From contig NZ_PZJO01000004.1 of the NCBI RefSeq assembly GCF_003206575.1, positions 386,177 through 450,176 of the forward strand: a stretch of DNA of 64,000 bases. Reading direction: 5' to 3'. Positions within the stretch are counted from its first letter, which is position 1, and every line of letters begins with the position of its first letter. The notes under the pieces were generated by a model. It did not search any database. It worked only from the letters and a program-made list of their open reading frames with translations, and had not been told where the DNA came from. Shown in pieces: positions 34,987 through 44,356 of this stretch. Source of the stretch: Salinicola endophyticus (GTDB lineage Bacteria; Pseudomonadota; Gammaproteobacteria; Pseudomonadales; Halomonadaceae). The translations under genes and the position numbers were made by a program.

Positions 34987-35398
34987 TAGCCGTCTCCCTA
35001 ATGATTACCACATGACGGACCAGGCCACGCCTTCAGGGCGTGGCGAGATCGCGTCCCGTTATTGACTTGCTGGCGGTCGCGGCGATGCGCCATTGCGCCT
35101 CTAGTCTGGCGTATCGTCACGAACGCGCAAGTTTTGTAATTATCCTGAATCAAGTGGCCGCTTCCAACCGTCCCCGGCGCGCGCGCCACGTACCTGCCCG
35201 CGACGTCCGGCCGCGCAGCGTCTATACCAAGGTCGCACGGCGCCTGGAACAAGGCGGCGATGGCACGGACAGGAGGGCGACGCAGGGCCTGGGCAAGCGT
35301 GCTAGACCAAGGTCAGAGTGCACCTCGGAGCGTACTCGACGTATATTGAAACGAACGTTTGAAACTGGCTGTATTCGACATTCGCCGCAGGAGAGGTC
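34987..35398. promoter_or_regulatory. Divergent region between the BCCT transporter and the acyl-CoA dehydrogenase
   Basis: About 410 bases with no gene seen. The AT-rich part near 35130-35150 probably carries the transporter promoter. The plus side ends with a PsrA-like operator (35348-35361) and a strong ribosome site AGGAGAGG before the dehydrogenase gene. Confidence 0.45.
35348..35361. promoter_or_regulatory. PsrA-like operator GAAAC-N4-GTTTG
   Basis: GAAAC at 35348-35352, four bases, GTTTG at 35357-35361, 38 bases before the dehydrogenase ATG. It matches the published PsrA-type motif (G/C)AAAC-N2-4-GTTT(G/C), through which this TetR-family regulator represses beta-oxidation genes and is relieved by long-chain fatty acids. 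Confidence 0.55.
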
Positions 35399-37198
35399 AT
35401 GGCACACTATCGAGCCCCGCTGAACGATCTGCGTTTCGTGCGCGAAGAGGTCTTCGCCGCCGAGCGTGAATGGGCGGCGATGCCGGCCACCGCCGAGCTC
35501 AACGCCGAGCTTGCCGATGCGGTGATGGAGGAAGCCGGCAGGCTGGTCACCGCCGAACTGCTGCCGCTGAACGCCAGCGGCGACGCCGAGGGGTGCCAGT
35601 TCGATGGCGCCCGGGTGACCACGCCGCAGGGGTTTCGCGCCGCCTTCGCCGAGTTCGCCGAGGGGGGCTGGTGCGGTCTCGGCGGGGACCCGGCACTGGG
35701 CGGCCAGGGCCTGCCCAAGCTGCTCACGCTGGCCTTCGACGAGATGCTCTACGCCAGCAACTCGAGCTTCGCGCTCTATCTGGCGCTCAACAACGGCGCC
35801 GCACTGCTGCTCGACCAGTACGCCGACGAGGCGACCCGAGCGCGCTATCTGCCGCGACTCTACGCCGGCGAGTGGCTGGGCACGATGTGCCTGACCGAGC
35901 CCCACTGCGGCACCGACCTGGGGCTGATCAAGACCCGTGCCACGCCCAACGATGACGGCAGTTACGCCATCACTGGCAGCAAGATCTGGATCACCGGCGG
36001 CGAGCACGACCTCACCGACAATATCGTTCACCTGGTGCTGGCCAAGTTGCCCGACGCACCGCCGGGTGCCAAGGGCATCTCGCTGTTCCTGGTGCCCAAG
36101 CGCCGGGTCGATGCCGAGGGGCAGGCCGGCGAGGCCAACGGCGTGGTGTGCGGCGGTCTCGAGCACAAGATGGGCATCAAGGCCAGTGCCACCTGCGTGA
36201 TGCATTTCGAGGCGGCGCGGGGCGAGCTGATCGGCGAGCCGCACCAGGGATTGGCGGCGATGTTCACGATGATGAACTACGAGCGGCTGTCGATCGGCAT
36301 GCAGGGGTTGGGCCTGGGCGAGATCGCCTACCAGAGCGCGATCGATTTCGCCCGCGAGCGTCTGCAGAGCCGCGCCCCCGGCGGTGCGGCGGCGCCGGAC
36401 AAGCCCGCCGACCCGATCCTGGTACACCCCGACGTGCGCCGCATGGCGCTGGACGTGCGCGCCTGGAACGAAGGCGGGCGGCTGTTCGCGGCCTTTGTCG
36501 CCCGTGAGCTCGACCGCGCCCGCTACCATCCGGATGCCGAGACCCGTGCCCATGCCGAGGAGATGGTGGCGCTGCTGACCCCGGTGGCCAAGGCGTTTCT
36601 GACCGATCGTGGCTTCGAGGCCACGGTCGAGGCGCAGCAGCTCTATGGCGGTAGCGGCTACTGCGTCGAGTGGGGCGCCGAGCAGTTCGTGCGCGATGCG
36701 CGTATTGCCATGATCTACGAAGGCACCAACGGCATCCAGGCGATGGATCTGGTGGGCCGCAAGCTGGTGCGTAACGAGGGGGCGTATGTCGAGCGCCTGC
36801 TGGCGCGTCTGCGCGCGGACCTGGAGGATGGCGGCGGCACCGACCCGCGCCTGCGGCCCTTCCATGCGGCTGCCGAGGCCGCTGCGGCGCGGCTGGAACG
36901 AGCGACCCGCCAGCTGCTCGAGCGCGCCCGCCAGGACCCGGCCGAGGCCGGTGCGGCGGCCCACGACTACCTGCAGCTGACCGGGCTCAGCGTCTACGCC
37001 TGGATGTGGTGGAAGGCGGCTCGCGCCGCGGTGCGTGGGCTCGACCAGGGCGGCGCCCTGGGTGAGGCCGACTATCGCGACAAGCTGATCGTGGGGCAGC
37101 ACTTCCTCGACCGCTTGTTGCCGCGCAGTGAGGCCCACGTGCGCCAGCTCGAGGCGGGGGCGGCGGGATTGATGGCCCTGGGAGAGATGCGTTTTTGA
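35399..37198 (+). CDS. Acyl-CoA dehydrogenase with AcdC C-terminal domain (DmdC/FadE5-like)
   Basis: A 599-residue FAD enzyme. Residues ~1-160 form the helical N domain with an extra start (MAHYRAPLNDLRFVREEVF) characteristic of the long ~600-residue subfamily. MCLTEPHCGTDLGLIKTRA and KIWITGGEHDLTDNIVHLVLAK form the flavin beta-barrel, and IAMIYEGTNGIQAMDLVGRKL contains the likely catalytic Glu region. The last ~120 residues are the AcdC domain. Such enzymes oxidise acyl-CoA or 3-methylmercaptopropionyl-CoA; this sequence alone does not decide. Fatty-acid control is suggested by the PsrA-like site. Confidence 0.88.
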   Translation: MAHYRAPLNDLRFVREEVFAAEREWAAMPATAELNAELADAVMEEAGRLVTAELLPLNASGDAEGCQFDGARVTTPQGFRAAFAEFAEGGWCGLGGDPALGGQGLPKLLTLAFDEMLYASNSSFALYLALNNGAALLLDQYADEATRARYLPRLYAGEWLGTMCLTEPHCGTDLGLIKTRATPNDDGSYAITGSKIWITGGEHDLTDNIVHLVLAKLPDAPPGAKGISLFLVPKRRVDAEGQAGEANGVVCGGLEHKMGIKASATCVMHFEAARGELIGEPHQGLAAMFTMMNYERLSIGMQGLGLGEIAYQSAIDFARERLQSRAPGGAAAPDKPADPILVHPDVRRMALDVRAWNEGGRLFAAFVARELDRARYHPDAETRAHAEEMVALLTPVAKAFLTDRGFEATVEAQQLYGGSGYCVEWGAEQFVRDARIAMIYEGTNGIQAMDLVGRKLVRNEGAYVERLLARLRADLEDGGGTDPRLRPFHAAAEAAAARLERATRQLLERARQDPAEAGAAAHDYLQLTGLSVYAWMWWKAARAAVRGLDQGGALGEADYRDKLIVGQHFLDRLLPRSEAHVRQLEAGAAGLMALGEMRF

Positions 37199-37252
37199 CG
37201 AACAGGCGCGCTGGCGTCGATGAGTATCGATCGGTGGTTTGCACGCTTTTGG

Positions 37253-37280
37253 GGCGCTCGTGATACGAGCGCCTTTTTTT
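37253..37280 (+). terminator. Rho-independent terminator after the acyl-CoA dehydrogenase
   Basis: A 9-bp stem GGCGCTCGT / ACGAGCGCC with a GAT loop followed by seven T. Confidence 0.92.
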
Positions 37281-37476
37281 GTATCCATTCTGGTGCATGT
37301 GTCTCGGTGTCGGGCGGCGCTGCCAACGTCTTGACCTGACTCATGAATCTAATACCGAGACGAACTCCAGGCGCCTAGGTAAGCGCCTCGGGGCGCGCCC
37401 TGAGCGGTCATGACGCGCGCTGACGGTGCGCGATGCGCGACTTTTTTGTATACAAGGGTGGCGGCGCAGGAAAAAA

Positions 37477-37492
37477 GGGCACGGAAAATGCA
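37477..37492 (+). promoter_or_regulatory. Sigma-54-type promoter of the urea uptake operon
   Basis: GGGCACG at 37477-37483 and ATGCA at 37488-37492 give GG-N10-GC spacing, two mismatches from the TGGCACG-N4-TTGCW consensus. It lies 67 bases before urtA. NtrC/sigma-54 control of urea uptake is well established in proteobacteria. No convincing NtrC site pair was found upstream. Confidence 0.65.
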
Positions 37493-37558
37493 TGAGAGCC
37501 AGGGCGGGGTGCGCCGGCGGCGCCGGGCACCCATCCAGGGATTCTTCAGGAGCGTCTC

Positions 37559-38866
37559 ATGACAACAACAGCCCTACGCAAACTGATCGCAACCTCCGCC
37601 CTCGCCACCACGCTGGCAGGTCTCTCTGCGCCGGTGCTGGCCGCCGACGATGGCCCGATCCGCGTCGGTATCCTCCACTCCCTCTCCGGGACTATGGCGA
37701 TCAGCGAATCGACGCTGAAAGACGAGATGCTGACGCTGATCGACCAGCAGAACAAGGCGGGCGGTCTGCTGGGGCGCCAGCTGGAGCCGGTGGTGATGGA
37801 CCCGGCCTCGGACTGGTCGCTCTACGCCGAACAGGCGCGCACCCTGCTTACCGGTGACAAGCGAGTCGACGTCATTTTCGGCAACTGGACCTCGGCCTCG
37901 CGCAAGGCGGTGCTGCCGGTGGTCGAGGAGCTCAACGGTCTGCTGTTCTATCCGGTGCAGTACGAGGGCGAGGAGTCCTCCGAGAACATCTTCTATACCG
38001 GCGCCGCGCCCAACCAGCAGGCGATCCCCGCGGTCGACTACCTGATGGGACAGGGCGTCGAGCGCTGGGCGCTGCTGGGCACCGACTACGTCTATCCGCG
38101 CACCACCAACAAGATCCTCGAGGCGTACCTCAAGGAGAACGGCGTGGCGGACGACGATATCATGGTCAACTACACGCCGTTCGGCTTCAGCGACTGGCAG
38201 TCGATCGTCTCCCGGGTCAAGGACTTCGGCAGCCAGGGCAAGAAGACCGCGGTGGTCTCGACCATCAACGGCGATGCCAACGTGCCGTTCTACAACGAAC
38301 TCGCCAACCAGGGGATCAAGGCTTCGGACATCCCGGTGGTGGCGTTCTCGGTCGGCGAGCAGGAGCTGACCGGTATCGACACTGCGCCGCTGGTCGGTCA
38401 TCTGGCGGCCTGGAACTACTTCATGAGCGTCGACAGCGACGCCAACTACGACTTCATCGATGCCTGGGTCGCCTACACCGGCAATAAGGACGCGGTGGTC
38501 AACGACCCCATGGAAGCTCACTACATCGGCTTCAACATGTGGCTCAAGGCGGTCGAGGAGGCCGGCACCACCGATGTCGACGCGGTCAAGGACGCGATCA
38601 TCGGCGTGACCGTGCCCAATCTCTCCGGCGGTGCGGCGACGATGATGCCCAACCACCACATCACCAAGCCGGTGATGATCGGCGAGATCCAGGATGACGG
38701 TCAGTTCAGCGTGGTATGGCAGACCCCGACCACGGTGGCCGGTGACGCCTGGTCCGACTATCTGCCGGCGTCGAAGAACCTGATCAGCGACTGGCGTGCG
38801 CCGCTGCGCTGCGGAAAGCTCGATGTCGAGCGCATGGTCTGCGAAGACGGCGCAGGGACGAACTGA
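37559..38866 (+). CDS. urtA: Urea ABC transporter substrate-binding protein
   Basis: A 435-residue periplasmic protein. A Sec signal peptide runs through residues ~1-29 (ATSALATTLAGLSAPVLAADD, cleavage after ALA). The mature protein has the amide/urea-binding Peripla_BP_6 pattern: IRVGILHSLSGTMAISESTLKDEMLTLIDQ, IFGNWTSASRKAVLPVVEE, FYPVQYEGEESSENIFYTGA. This is the UrtA rather than branched-chain amino-acid subtype. First gene of urtABCDE, with TTCAGGAGCG as ribosome site. Confidence 0.96.
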   Translation: MTTTALRKLIATSALATTLAGLSAPVLAADDGPIRVGILHSLSGTMAISESTLKDEMLTLIDQQNKAGGLLGRQLEPVVMDPASDWSLYAEQARTLLTGDKRVDVIFGNWTSASRKAVLPVVEELNGLLFYPVQYEGEESSENIFYTGAAPNQQAIPAVDYLMGQGVERWALLGTDYVYPRTTNKILEAYLKENGVADDDIMVNYTPFGFSDWQSIVSRVKDFGSQGKKTAVVSTINGDANVPFYNELANQGIKASDIPVVAFSVGEQELTGIDTAPLVGHLAAWNYFMSVDSDANYDFIDAWVAYTGNKDAVVNDPMEAHYIGFNMWLKAVEEAGTTDVDAVKDAIIGVTVPNLSGGAATMMPNHHITKPVMIGEIQDDGQFSVVWQTPTTVAGDAWSDYLPASKNLISDWRAPLRCGKLDVERMVCEDGAGTN

Positions 38867-38868
38867 TC

Positions 38869-38914
38869 GGGGGGCGGTGCCCGGCCGCGGCCATGCCGCG
38901 GCGCCCGCCGCCCG
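38869..38914 (+). promoter_or_regulatory. Large GC-rich intercistronic hairpin urtA-urtB
   Basis: A near-continuous GC stem can be drawn from GGGCGG (38872-38877) with CCGCCC (38908-38913) and CCGCGG with CCGCGG inside. Such hairpins after binding-protein genes often protect the upstream message or limit read-through, giving more UrtA than permease. Confidence 0.6.
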
Positions 38915-38980
38915 CGCACGTGCCCGCGCCGCCGTTCGGATGGCGCGGGGCTAACGGCAACGCAGCATGAGCGTTCCACC

Positions 38981-40612
38981 ATGATGATGAATTCCCTCGG
39001 CGGGGACCGCCAGCGCGGTCGCAGGCTTTGCCACTCGCTGCTGCTCGGCCTGCTGCTGCTGTGCGCGGCGCTGGCCACCACGGCGTCGGCGGCGGTCAAC
39101 GAGACACAGGCCAGAGCGCTGTTGCAGGCGCTCGATACGCGCAGTTTTCAGGCCAAGGGCGAGGCCGCCCAGGCGATCGCCGACAGCCAGGCGACCCAGA
39201 AGACGCGCTGGTTGCAGGCGCTGCTCGATGGCCGCCTGGGCAAGGAGCGCCGCGGTGAGCAGTTCTATATCGTCACCGACGACAGCGGCCGCGAGTGGCC
39301 GCTGATCGACGCGATCACCTTTGCCGATGCCGGCAGCGGCTCCCGGCGTACGGTGGATATCTTCAAGATCAACAACGCGCTGCGCACCCAGCTCCAGGGC
39401 ATGATCGCCTCGCTCTCGCTGGCCGAGGGTGACGAGCGTGCACGTCTGGCGGCGGCGGACCGCTTGATCGGTGAGGTGAGCGCCGACAATGTCGAGAGCG
39501 TGCGCGCCAGCCGCGAGCAGGAAGAGAGCCAAGCCGTGCGTGCGCGTCTGGGGGTGGCGCTCGCGCTGTATGCCGCGCAGCAGGGCGACGCCGGGGCCCT
39601 CGATACTCTCGCCGGCAATCTCGACACGCGAGTACGCAACAGCCTGACGACGCTGGCGGCGGGTGACGGCGAGCTCGCCGCACAGGCGCAGCGGGTGCTC
39701 GACGGCATCGAGCGCAAACGCGCCTGGTACGACCGCGCACAGACGCTGTTCTTCGGCTTGAGCGCGGGCTCGATCCTGGTGCTGGCGGCGATCGGTCTGG
39801 CGATCACCTTCGGCGTCATGGGGGTGATCAACATGGCCCACGGCGAGCTGATCATGATCGGTGCCTACACCACCTGGCTGATCCAGCAGGCGCTGCCGGG
39901 GCAGCCGGGGCTGGCGCTGCTGCTGGCGATCCCCGGCGGCTTCCTGGTCGCCGGCGCGTTCGGCGTGCTGATCGAGCGTACGGTGATTCGCTTTCTCAAG
40001 GGGCGGCCGCTGGAGACGCTGCTGGCGACCTTCGGCCTGAGCCTGATCCTGCAGCAGCTGGTGCGCACGCTGTTCTCGCCGCTCAACCGGCGGGTGGCGT
40101 CGCCGGATTGGCTGCAGGGCGCCTGGCAGATCAACGATGCGCTGTCGCTGACCCTGAATCGCCTCGGTGTGCTTGGCTTCTGCCTGCTGGTGTTTGCCGC
40201 GCTGTGGGCGCTGATGCGCTACACCCGGCTCGGCCTGGAGGTGCGCGCAGTGACCCAGAACCGCGCCATGGCGCGGGCGATGGGCGTGCGTGCGGCGCGG
40301 GTCGACATGCTGACCTTCGGGCTCGGGGCCGGGGTCGCGGGGCTTGCCGGGGTGGCGCTGTCGCAGCTCACCAACGTGGGGCCGAACCTGGGCCAGGGCT
40401 ATATCGTCGACTCCTTCCTGGTGGTGGTGTTCGGCGGTGTCGGCAATCTGTGGGGCACCCTGGTCGCCGGGATGTCGCTGGGGGTGATCAACCAGGTGCT
40501 GCAGCCCTGGGTCGGTGCGGTGCTGGCCAAGATCATCGTACTGGTCGGAGTGATCCTGTTCATCCAGAAACGCCCGCAGGGGATCTTTGCGCCCAAAGGA
40601 CGCGTCTCATGA
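38981..40612 (+). CDS. urtB: Urea ABC transporter permease UrtB
   Basis: A 543-residue protein. The N-terminal ~250 residues contain a signal-like segment (SLLLGLLLLCAALATTASAA) and a periplasmic helical region special to UrtB. The C-terminal ~290 residues are a LivH-type permease with eight or so membrane segments (AIGLAITFGVMGVINMAHGELIMIGAY; NRAMARAMGVRAARVDMLTFGLGAGVAGLAG). It starts with ATG 38981 without a strong ribosome site, and overlaps urtC by four bases (ATGA). Confidence 0.95.
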   Translation: MMMNSLGGDRQRGRRLCHSLLLGLLLLCAALATTASAAVNETQARALLQALDTRSFQAKGEAAQAIADSQATQKTRWLQALLDGRLGKERRGEQFYIVTDDSGREWPLIDAITFADAGSGSRRTVDIFKINNALRTQLQGMIASLSLAEGDERARLAAADRLIGEVSADNVESVRASREQEESQAVRARLGVALALYAAQQGDAGALDTLAGNLDTRVRNSLTTLAAGDGELAAQAQRVLDGIERKRAWYDRAQTLFFGLSAGSILVLAAIGLAITFGVMGVINMAHGELIMIGAYTTWLIQQALPGQPGLALLLAIPGGFLVAGAFGVLIERTVIRFLKGRPLETLLATFGLSLILQQLVRTLFSPLNRRVASPDWLQGAWQINDALSLTLNRLGVLGFCLLVFAALWALMRYTRLGLEVRAVTQNRAMARAMGVRAARVDMLTFGLGAGVAGLAGVALSQLTNVGPNLGQGYIVDSFLVVVFGGVGNLWGTLVAGMSLGVINQVLQPWVGAVLAKIIVLVGVILFIQKRPQGIFAPKGRVS

Positions 40613-41670
40613 GTCACTCATCCCTCGACCCGAACCGGGATCGCTCGCGGCAGGCATTTCTCTCCCGCGCCACGCTGATCACCTCGGCGCTGCTGATCGG
40701 CGGCATGCTGCTGGTGCTGGTGCTGCATGCGCTGCCCGCAAGCAACCCGCTGTATGTGAGCAGCGCCACGGTGGCGCTGCTGGGCAAGTACTTCACCTAC
40801 ATGCTGCTGGCGCTGGCGGTGGATCTGATCTGGGGCTACCTGGGCATCCTCAGCCTCGGCCACGGCGCCTTCTTCGCCCTCGGCGGCTACGCCATGGGGC
40901 TCTATCTCAATGCCCAGGGCGCGTCCCTGTCCGGCTGGCAGGGGCTGATGGCGAGCTTCCCGCTGGCGGCACTGGCGGTGGTGCTGGCGCCGGGGATCCT
41001 GGCACTGTCGTTCGGCTGGCTGGCTTTCCGCTCGCGGGTGACCGGGGTCTACTTCTCGATCATCACCCAGGCGATGACCTTTGCCCTGATGCTGGCGTTC
41101 AACCGCAATGAGATGGGGATGGGCGGCAGCACCGGGCTGACGCGCTTCAGCGAGCTGCTCGGCTTCCGTCTGGCCGCTGACGGCATGACCGTGGCGCTGT
41201 TCGTGGCTTCCGGCAGCGCCGTGCTGCTGGCGTTCTGGTTGTGCCGGGCGATCGTGGTCTCGCGGCTGGGGCGGGTCGCGGTGGCGACCCGTGACGCCGA
41301 GGCGCGGGTGCGCTTTCTCGGCTATCGGGTCGAGCACGTCAAGCTTTCGCTGTTCGTGGTCTCGGCGATGATCGCGGGGATCGCCGGCGCGCTCTACGTG
41401 CCCCAGGTGGGCATCATCAATCCCAGCACCTTCGCCCCGCTGTTCTCGATCGAGGTGGTGGTGTGGGTGGCGCTGGGCGGGCGGGCCACGCTGTTCGGCG
41501 CGCTGCTCGGTGCGCTGGTGGTCAACTATCTGAAGACCGTGCTGACCGGTGCGATGCCGGATGCCTGGCTGTTCCTGCTCGGCGGGCTGTTCGTGGTGGT
41601 GACCATGGCGCTGCCCCGGGGGATCGCCGGGGTGCTGGCATGGCGAGGCCGGCAGGAGGGAGCGACATGA
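40609..41670 (+). CDS. urtC: Urea ABC transporter permease UrtC
   Basis: A 353-residue LivM-type permease with about nine membrane segments, starting MSHSSLDPNRDRSRQAFLSR. LIWGYLGILSLGHGAFFALGGYAMGLYL and ATRDAEARVRFLGYRVEHVKLSLFVVSAMIAGIAGALYVPQVG are typical. ATG overlaps the urtB stop. It forms the membrane channel with UrtB and ends in an ATGA overlap with urtD. Confidence 0.96.
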   Translation: MSHSSLDPNRDRSRQAFLSRATLITSALLIGGMLLVLVLHALPASNPLYVSSATVALLGKYFTYMLLALAVDLIWGYLGILSLGHGAFFALGGYAMGLYLNAQGASLSGWQGLMASFPLAALAVVLAPGILALSFGWLAFRSRVTGVYFSIITQAMTFALMLAFNRNEMGMGGSTGLTRFSELLGFRLAADGMTVALFVASGSAVLLAFWLCRAIVVSRLGRVAVATRDAEARVRFLGYRVEHVKLSLFVVSAMIAGIAGALYVPQVGIINPSTFAPLFSIEVVVWVALGGRATLFGALLGALVVNYLKTVLTGAMPDAWLFLLGGLFVVVTMALPRGIAGVLAWRGRQEGAT

Positions 41671-42530
41671 ATCAGAGCGCACGCACTCGGGTGCAGCAGC
41701 TACGCGAGCTGTCGCGCCCCGACCGGGTGTTCGACTTCATGCTGCCGGCGCAGTCGCCGGTGGACGTTCGTCACGGGCCGATTCTCTACATGGAGGATGT
41801 CAGCGTCAGCTTCGACGGTTTTCGTGCCATCAATCGACTCGATCTCACCATCGACGACGGTGAGCTGCGCTGCATCATCGGCCCCAACGGGGCCGGCAAG
41901 ACCACCATGATGGATATCATCACCGGCAAGACGCGCCCGGACAGCGGCCAGGTGTGGTTCGGCAGCCGGCACAATCTGCTGACCCTGGACGAGCCGCGGA
42001 TCGCCAATCTCGGCATCGGGCGCAAGTTCCAGAAGCCGACGGTGTTCGAGGCGCTCGACGTGAGCGAGAATCTGGAACTGGCCATGGCCGGTGATCGCCG
42101 TGTGTGGAAGACCCTGCTGGCGCGGCTCGATGGCGCCGGGCAGGCGCGCATCGACGAGGTGCTGGAGACCATCGGCCTGACCGCCGAGCGGCACCGGCTC
42201 GCCGGCGTGCTCTCCCACGGTCAGAAGCAGTGGCTGGAGATCGGCATGCTGCTGATGCAGCGCCCGCGCCTGCTGCTGGTGGACGAACCGGTAGCCGGCA
42301 TGACCGAGCCGGAGATGCAGCGCACCGCCGAGCTGCTGACGCGGCTGGCGGGGCAGCAGTCGGTGGTGGTGGTCGAGCATGACATGGGGTTCGTACGCGA
42401 GATCGCGCGCAAGGTCACGGTGCTGCACCAGGGCAGCGTGCTGGCCGAGGGTAGCCTGGATCAGGTGGCCAGCGACCCGCGGGTGGTGGAGGTCTATCTG
42501 GGCGGTGACGAGGAGGCGAGCGGATGCTGA
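41667..42530 (+). CDS. urtD: Urea ABC transporter ATP-binding protein UrtD
   Basis: A 287-residue LivG-type ATPase. Walker A is GPNGAGKTT, the signature region is LSHGQKQWLEIGMLLMQ and Walker B is RLLLVDEPVAGMT. A ~35-residue N-terminal extension (MNQSARTRVQQLRELSRPDRVFDFML) is common in UrtD. It overlaps urtC by four bases and urtE by seven. Confidence 0.96.
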   Translation: MNQSARTRVQQLRELSRPDRVFDFMLPAQSPVDVRHGPILYMEDVSVSFDGFRAINRLDLTIDDGELRCIIGPNGAGKTTMMDIITGKTRPDSGQVWFGSRHNLLTLDEPRIANLGIGRKFQKPTVFEALDVSENLELAMAGDRRVWKTLLARLDGAGQARIDEVLETIGLTAERHRLAGVLSHGQKQWLEIGMLLMQRPRLLLVDEPVAGMTEPEMQRTAELLTRLAGQQSVVVVEHDMGFVREIARKVTVLHQGSVLAEGSLDQVASDPRVVEVYLGGDEEASGC

Positions 42531-43219
42531 GCGTGGACAACCTCGATCAGTACTACGGCGAGAGCCATATCCTGCGGGGCCTGTCGCTGACGGTGCCGGC
42601 CGGGCGCTGCACCTGTGTGATGGGGCGCAACGGGGTCGGCAAGACCACGCTCTTGAAGACCATCATTGGGGAGGTGAGCGCCCGTGGCGGCACTATTCAC
42701 TTCGATGGTGAGCCGCTGCTGCCCAGGCGTGCCGAGGCGCGTGCCGGTCTGGGGATCGGCTATGTGCCCCAGGGGCGGCAGATCTTCCCCACCCTCACGG
42801 TGGAAGAGAATCTGCGCATCGGCCTGCCGGCGCGGCGTGACCGCCAGCGACGCATTCCCGAGCGCATCTTTGAGCTGTTCCCGGTCCTGCGTGAGATGCG
42901 CTATCGTCGCGGAGGCGACCTCTCCGGCGGCCAGCAGCAGCAGCTGGCGATCGGGCGGGCGCTGGTGCTCGACCCGCGCCTGCTGATCCTCGACGAGCCG
43001 GGGGAGGGCATCCAGCCCAATATCGTCGCCCAGATCGGCGAGGTGATCCGGCGGCTCAACCGCGAGGCCGGGCTGACCGTGCTGCTGGTCGAGCAGAAAC
43101 TGCCGTTCGCGCGCCGCTACGCCGACGGCTTCATGATCATGGATCGGGGCCAGGCCGTGGCCAGCGGTGACATCTCCGATCTCGACGACGACCTGATTCG
43201 GCGACATCTCACGGTATGA
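42524..43219 (+). CDS. urtE: Urea ABC transporter ATP-binding protein UrtE
   Basis: A 231-residue LivF-type ATPase with Walker A GRNGVGKTTLLK, signature LSGGQQQQLAIGRAL and Walker B LLILDEPGEGIQPNIV. It heterodimerises with UrtD to drive urea import. It begins inside the end of urtD and ends in an ATGA overlap with ureD, tying uptake and urease genes into one transcript. Confidence 0.96.
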   Translation: MLSVDNLDQYYGESHILRGLSLTVPAGRCTCVMGRNGVGKTTLLKTIIGEVSARGGTIHFDGEPLLPRRAEARAGLGIGYVPQGRQIFPTLTVEENLRIGLPARRDRQRRIPERIFELFPVLREMRYRRGGDLSGGQQQQLAIGRALVLDPRLLILDEPGEGIQPNIVAQIGEVIRRLNREAGLTVLLVEQKLPFARRYADGFMIMDRGQAVASGDISDLDDDLIRRHLTV

Positions 43220-44133
43220 GCGCAGACCCCGCACCGCAACGCCATCCGAGCCCCCCGGACTCCGGCCACCGCTTCGACGCCGGGCGCCGTTGGGAGGCGC
43301 GGCTGGCGCTCGCCTTCGACCGGCGCGAGACTTCGCACGGCGGGCGCACCCGGTTGACCCGGGCGCACCATCGCGGGCCACTGCGGGTGCAGCGGCCGTT
43401 CTACCCCGAGCCGCTGCACCCGGCGCTGGTCGAGCCCTGCCACGTCTATCTGCTGCACCCGCCGGGCGGGCTGGTCAGTGGTGATGCGCTGGCGCTGGAG
43501 ATCGCGGTCGAGGCCGACGCCCATGCGCTGTTGACCACGCCGGCGGCGACCAAGCTCTACCGCGCCGACAGCCAGGGCGTGACCTGGCAGCAGAGCAATC
43601 ACTTGCAGGTCGCCGCCGGCGGGCTGCTCGAGTGGCTGCCCCAGGAGACCATCGCCTTCGACGGTTCGCGCGGGGTGCAGAGCACCACGGTCGCGCTCAG
43701 CGGCGACGCCCGCTGCCTGGGCTGGGAGGTGATGGCGCTGGGACGTCCGGAGGGCGCACTGCCGTTCGTCAGCGGCGCCATCGAACAGCGCTTCCGCCTG
43801 ACCCGCGACGGCCGTCCGCTGTGGCTCGAGCGTCAGCCGCTCGATCCGCATCACGCACGCTTCCGGGGGCGCTGGGGGCAGGGCGGGGCGAGCGTCCAGG
43901 CGACCCTGTGGGCGGCCGGGCTGGCGTCCCCCGAGGCAGCGGTGGCGGCGCTGCGCGAGGCGCTGCCGGCGGCCCCGCAGTGGGCCGTCACCCAGCGTCT
44001 CGGCGTACTGCTGCTGCGCTATCTGGGCGACTCGCGCAACCAGGCCTGGGACTACTGCCAGGCTGCCTGGCAGACGCTGCGGCCGCTGCTGGCCGAGCGC
44101 GAGGCGTGCGAGCCGCGCATCTGGCGCACCTGA
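43216..44133 (+). CDS. ureD: Urease accessory protein UreD
   Basis: A 305-residue chaperone that joins apo-urease with UreF and UreG for nickel insertion. Landmarks are [56 protein letters not shown] and [13 protein letters not shown], all UreD-like. It overlaps urtE by four bases. The 3' side opens into a 223-base gap that contains a repeat element. Confidence 0.95.
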   Translation: MSADPAPQRHPSPPDSGHRFDAGRRWEARLALAFDRRETSHGGRTRLTRAHHRGPLRVQRPFYPEPLHPALVEPCHVYLLHPPGGLVSGDALALEIAVEADAHALLTTPAATKLYRADSQGVTWQQSNHLQVAAGGLLEWLPQETIAFDGSRGVQSTTVALSGDARCLGWEVMALGRPEGALPFVSGAIEQRFRLTRDGRPLWLERQPLDPHHARFRGRWGQGGASVQATLWAAGLASPEAAVAALREALPAAPQWAVTQRLGVLLLRYLGDSRNQAWDYCQAAWQTLRPLLAEREACEPRIWRT

Positions 44134-44166
44134 TACGGCTGGCGCACCCGACACTGCCGCCGATGA

Positions 44167-44309
44167 GGAAACGCTGAATAAATCGACGAGCGAGATGAAG
44201 CGCAAGGCGCATGGAACACAGAACACGAGACATAACATGGGGTTAGGCGAGTGTTCGAGTACCACGCAACGCAGCGATTCGCTAGCGCAGGCATTTATGC
44301 AGCGTTTCC
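44167..44309. mobile_element. 143-bp MITE-like element between ureD and ureA
   Basis: Terminal inverted repeats GGAAACGCTGAATAAAT (44167-44183) and ATTTATGCAGCGTTTCC (44293-44309) match over 17 bases with one mismatch. The inside has no gene. A second, related but degraded copy is at 44673-44860. No target duplication could be assigned with confidence. Confidence 0.75.
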
Positions 44310-44356
44310 ATAACGATCAAGGGCGCCCGGCGCCCGCAAGCCCTGGAGACGAGGCG

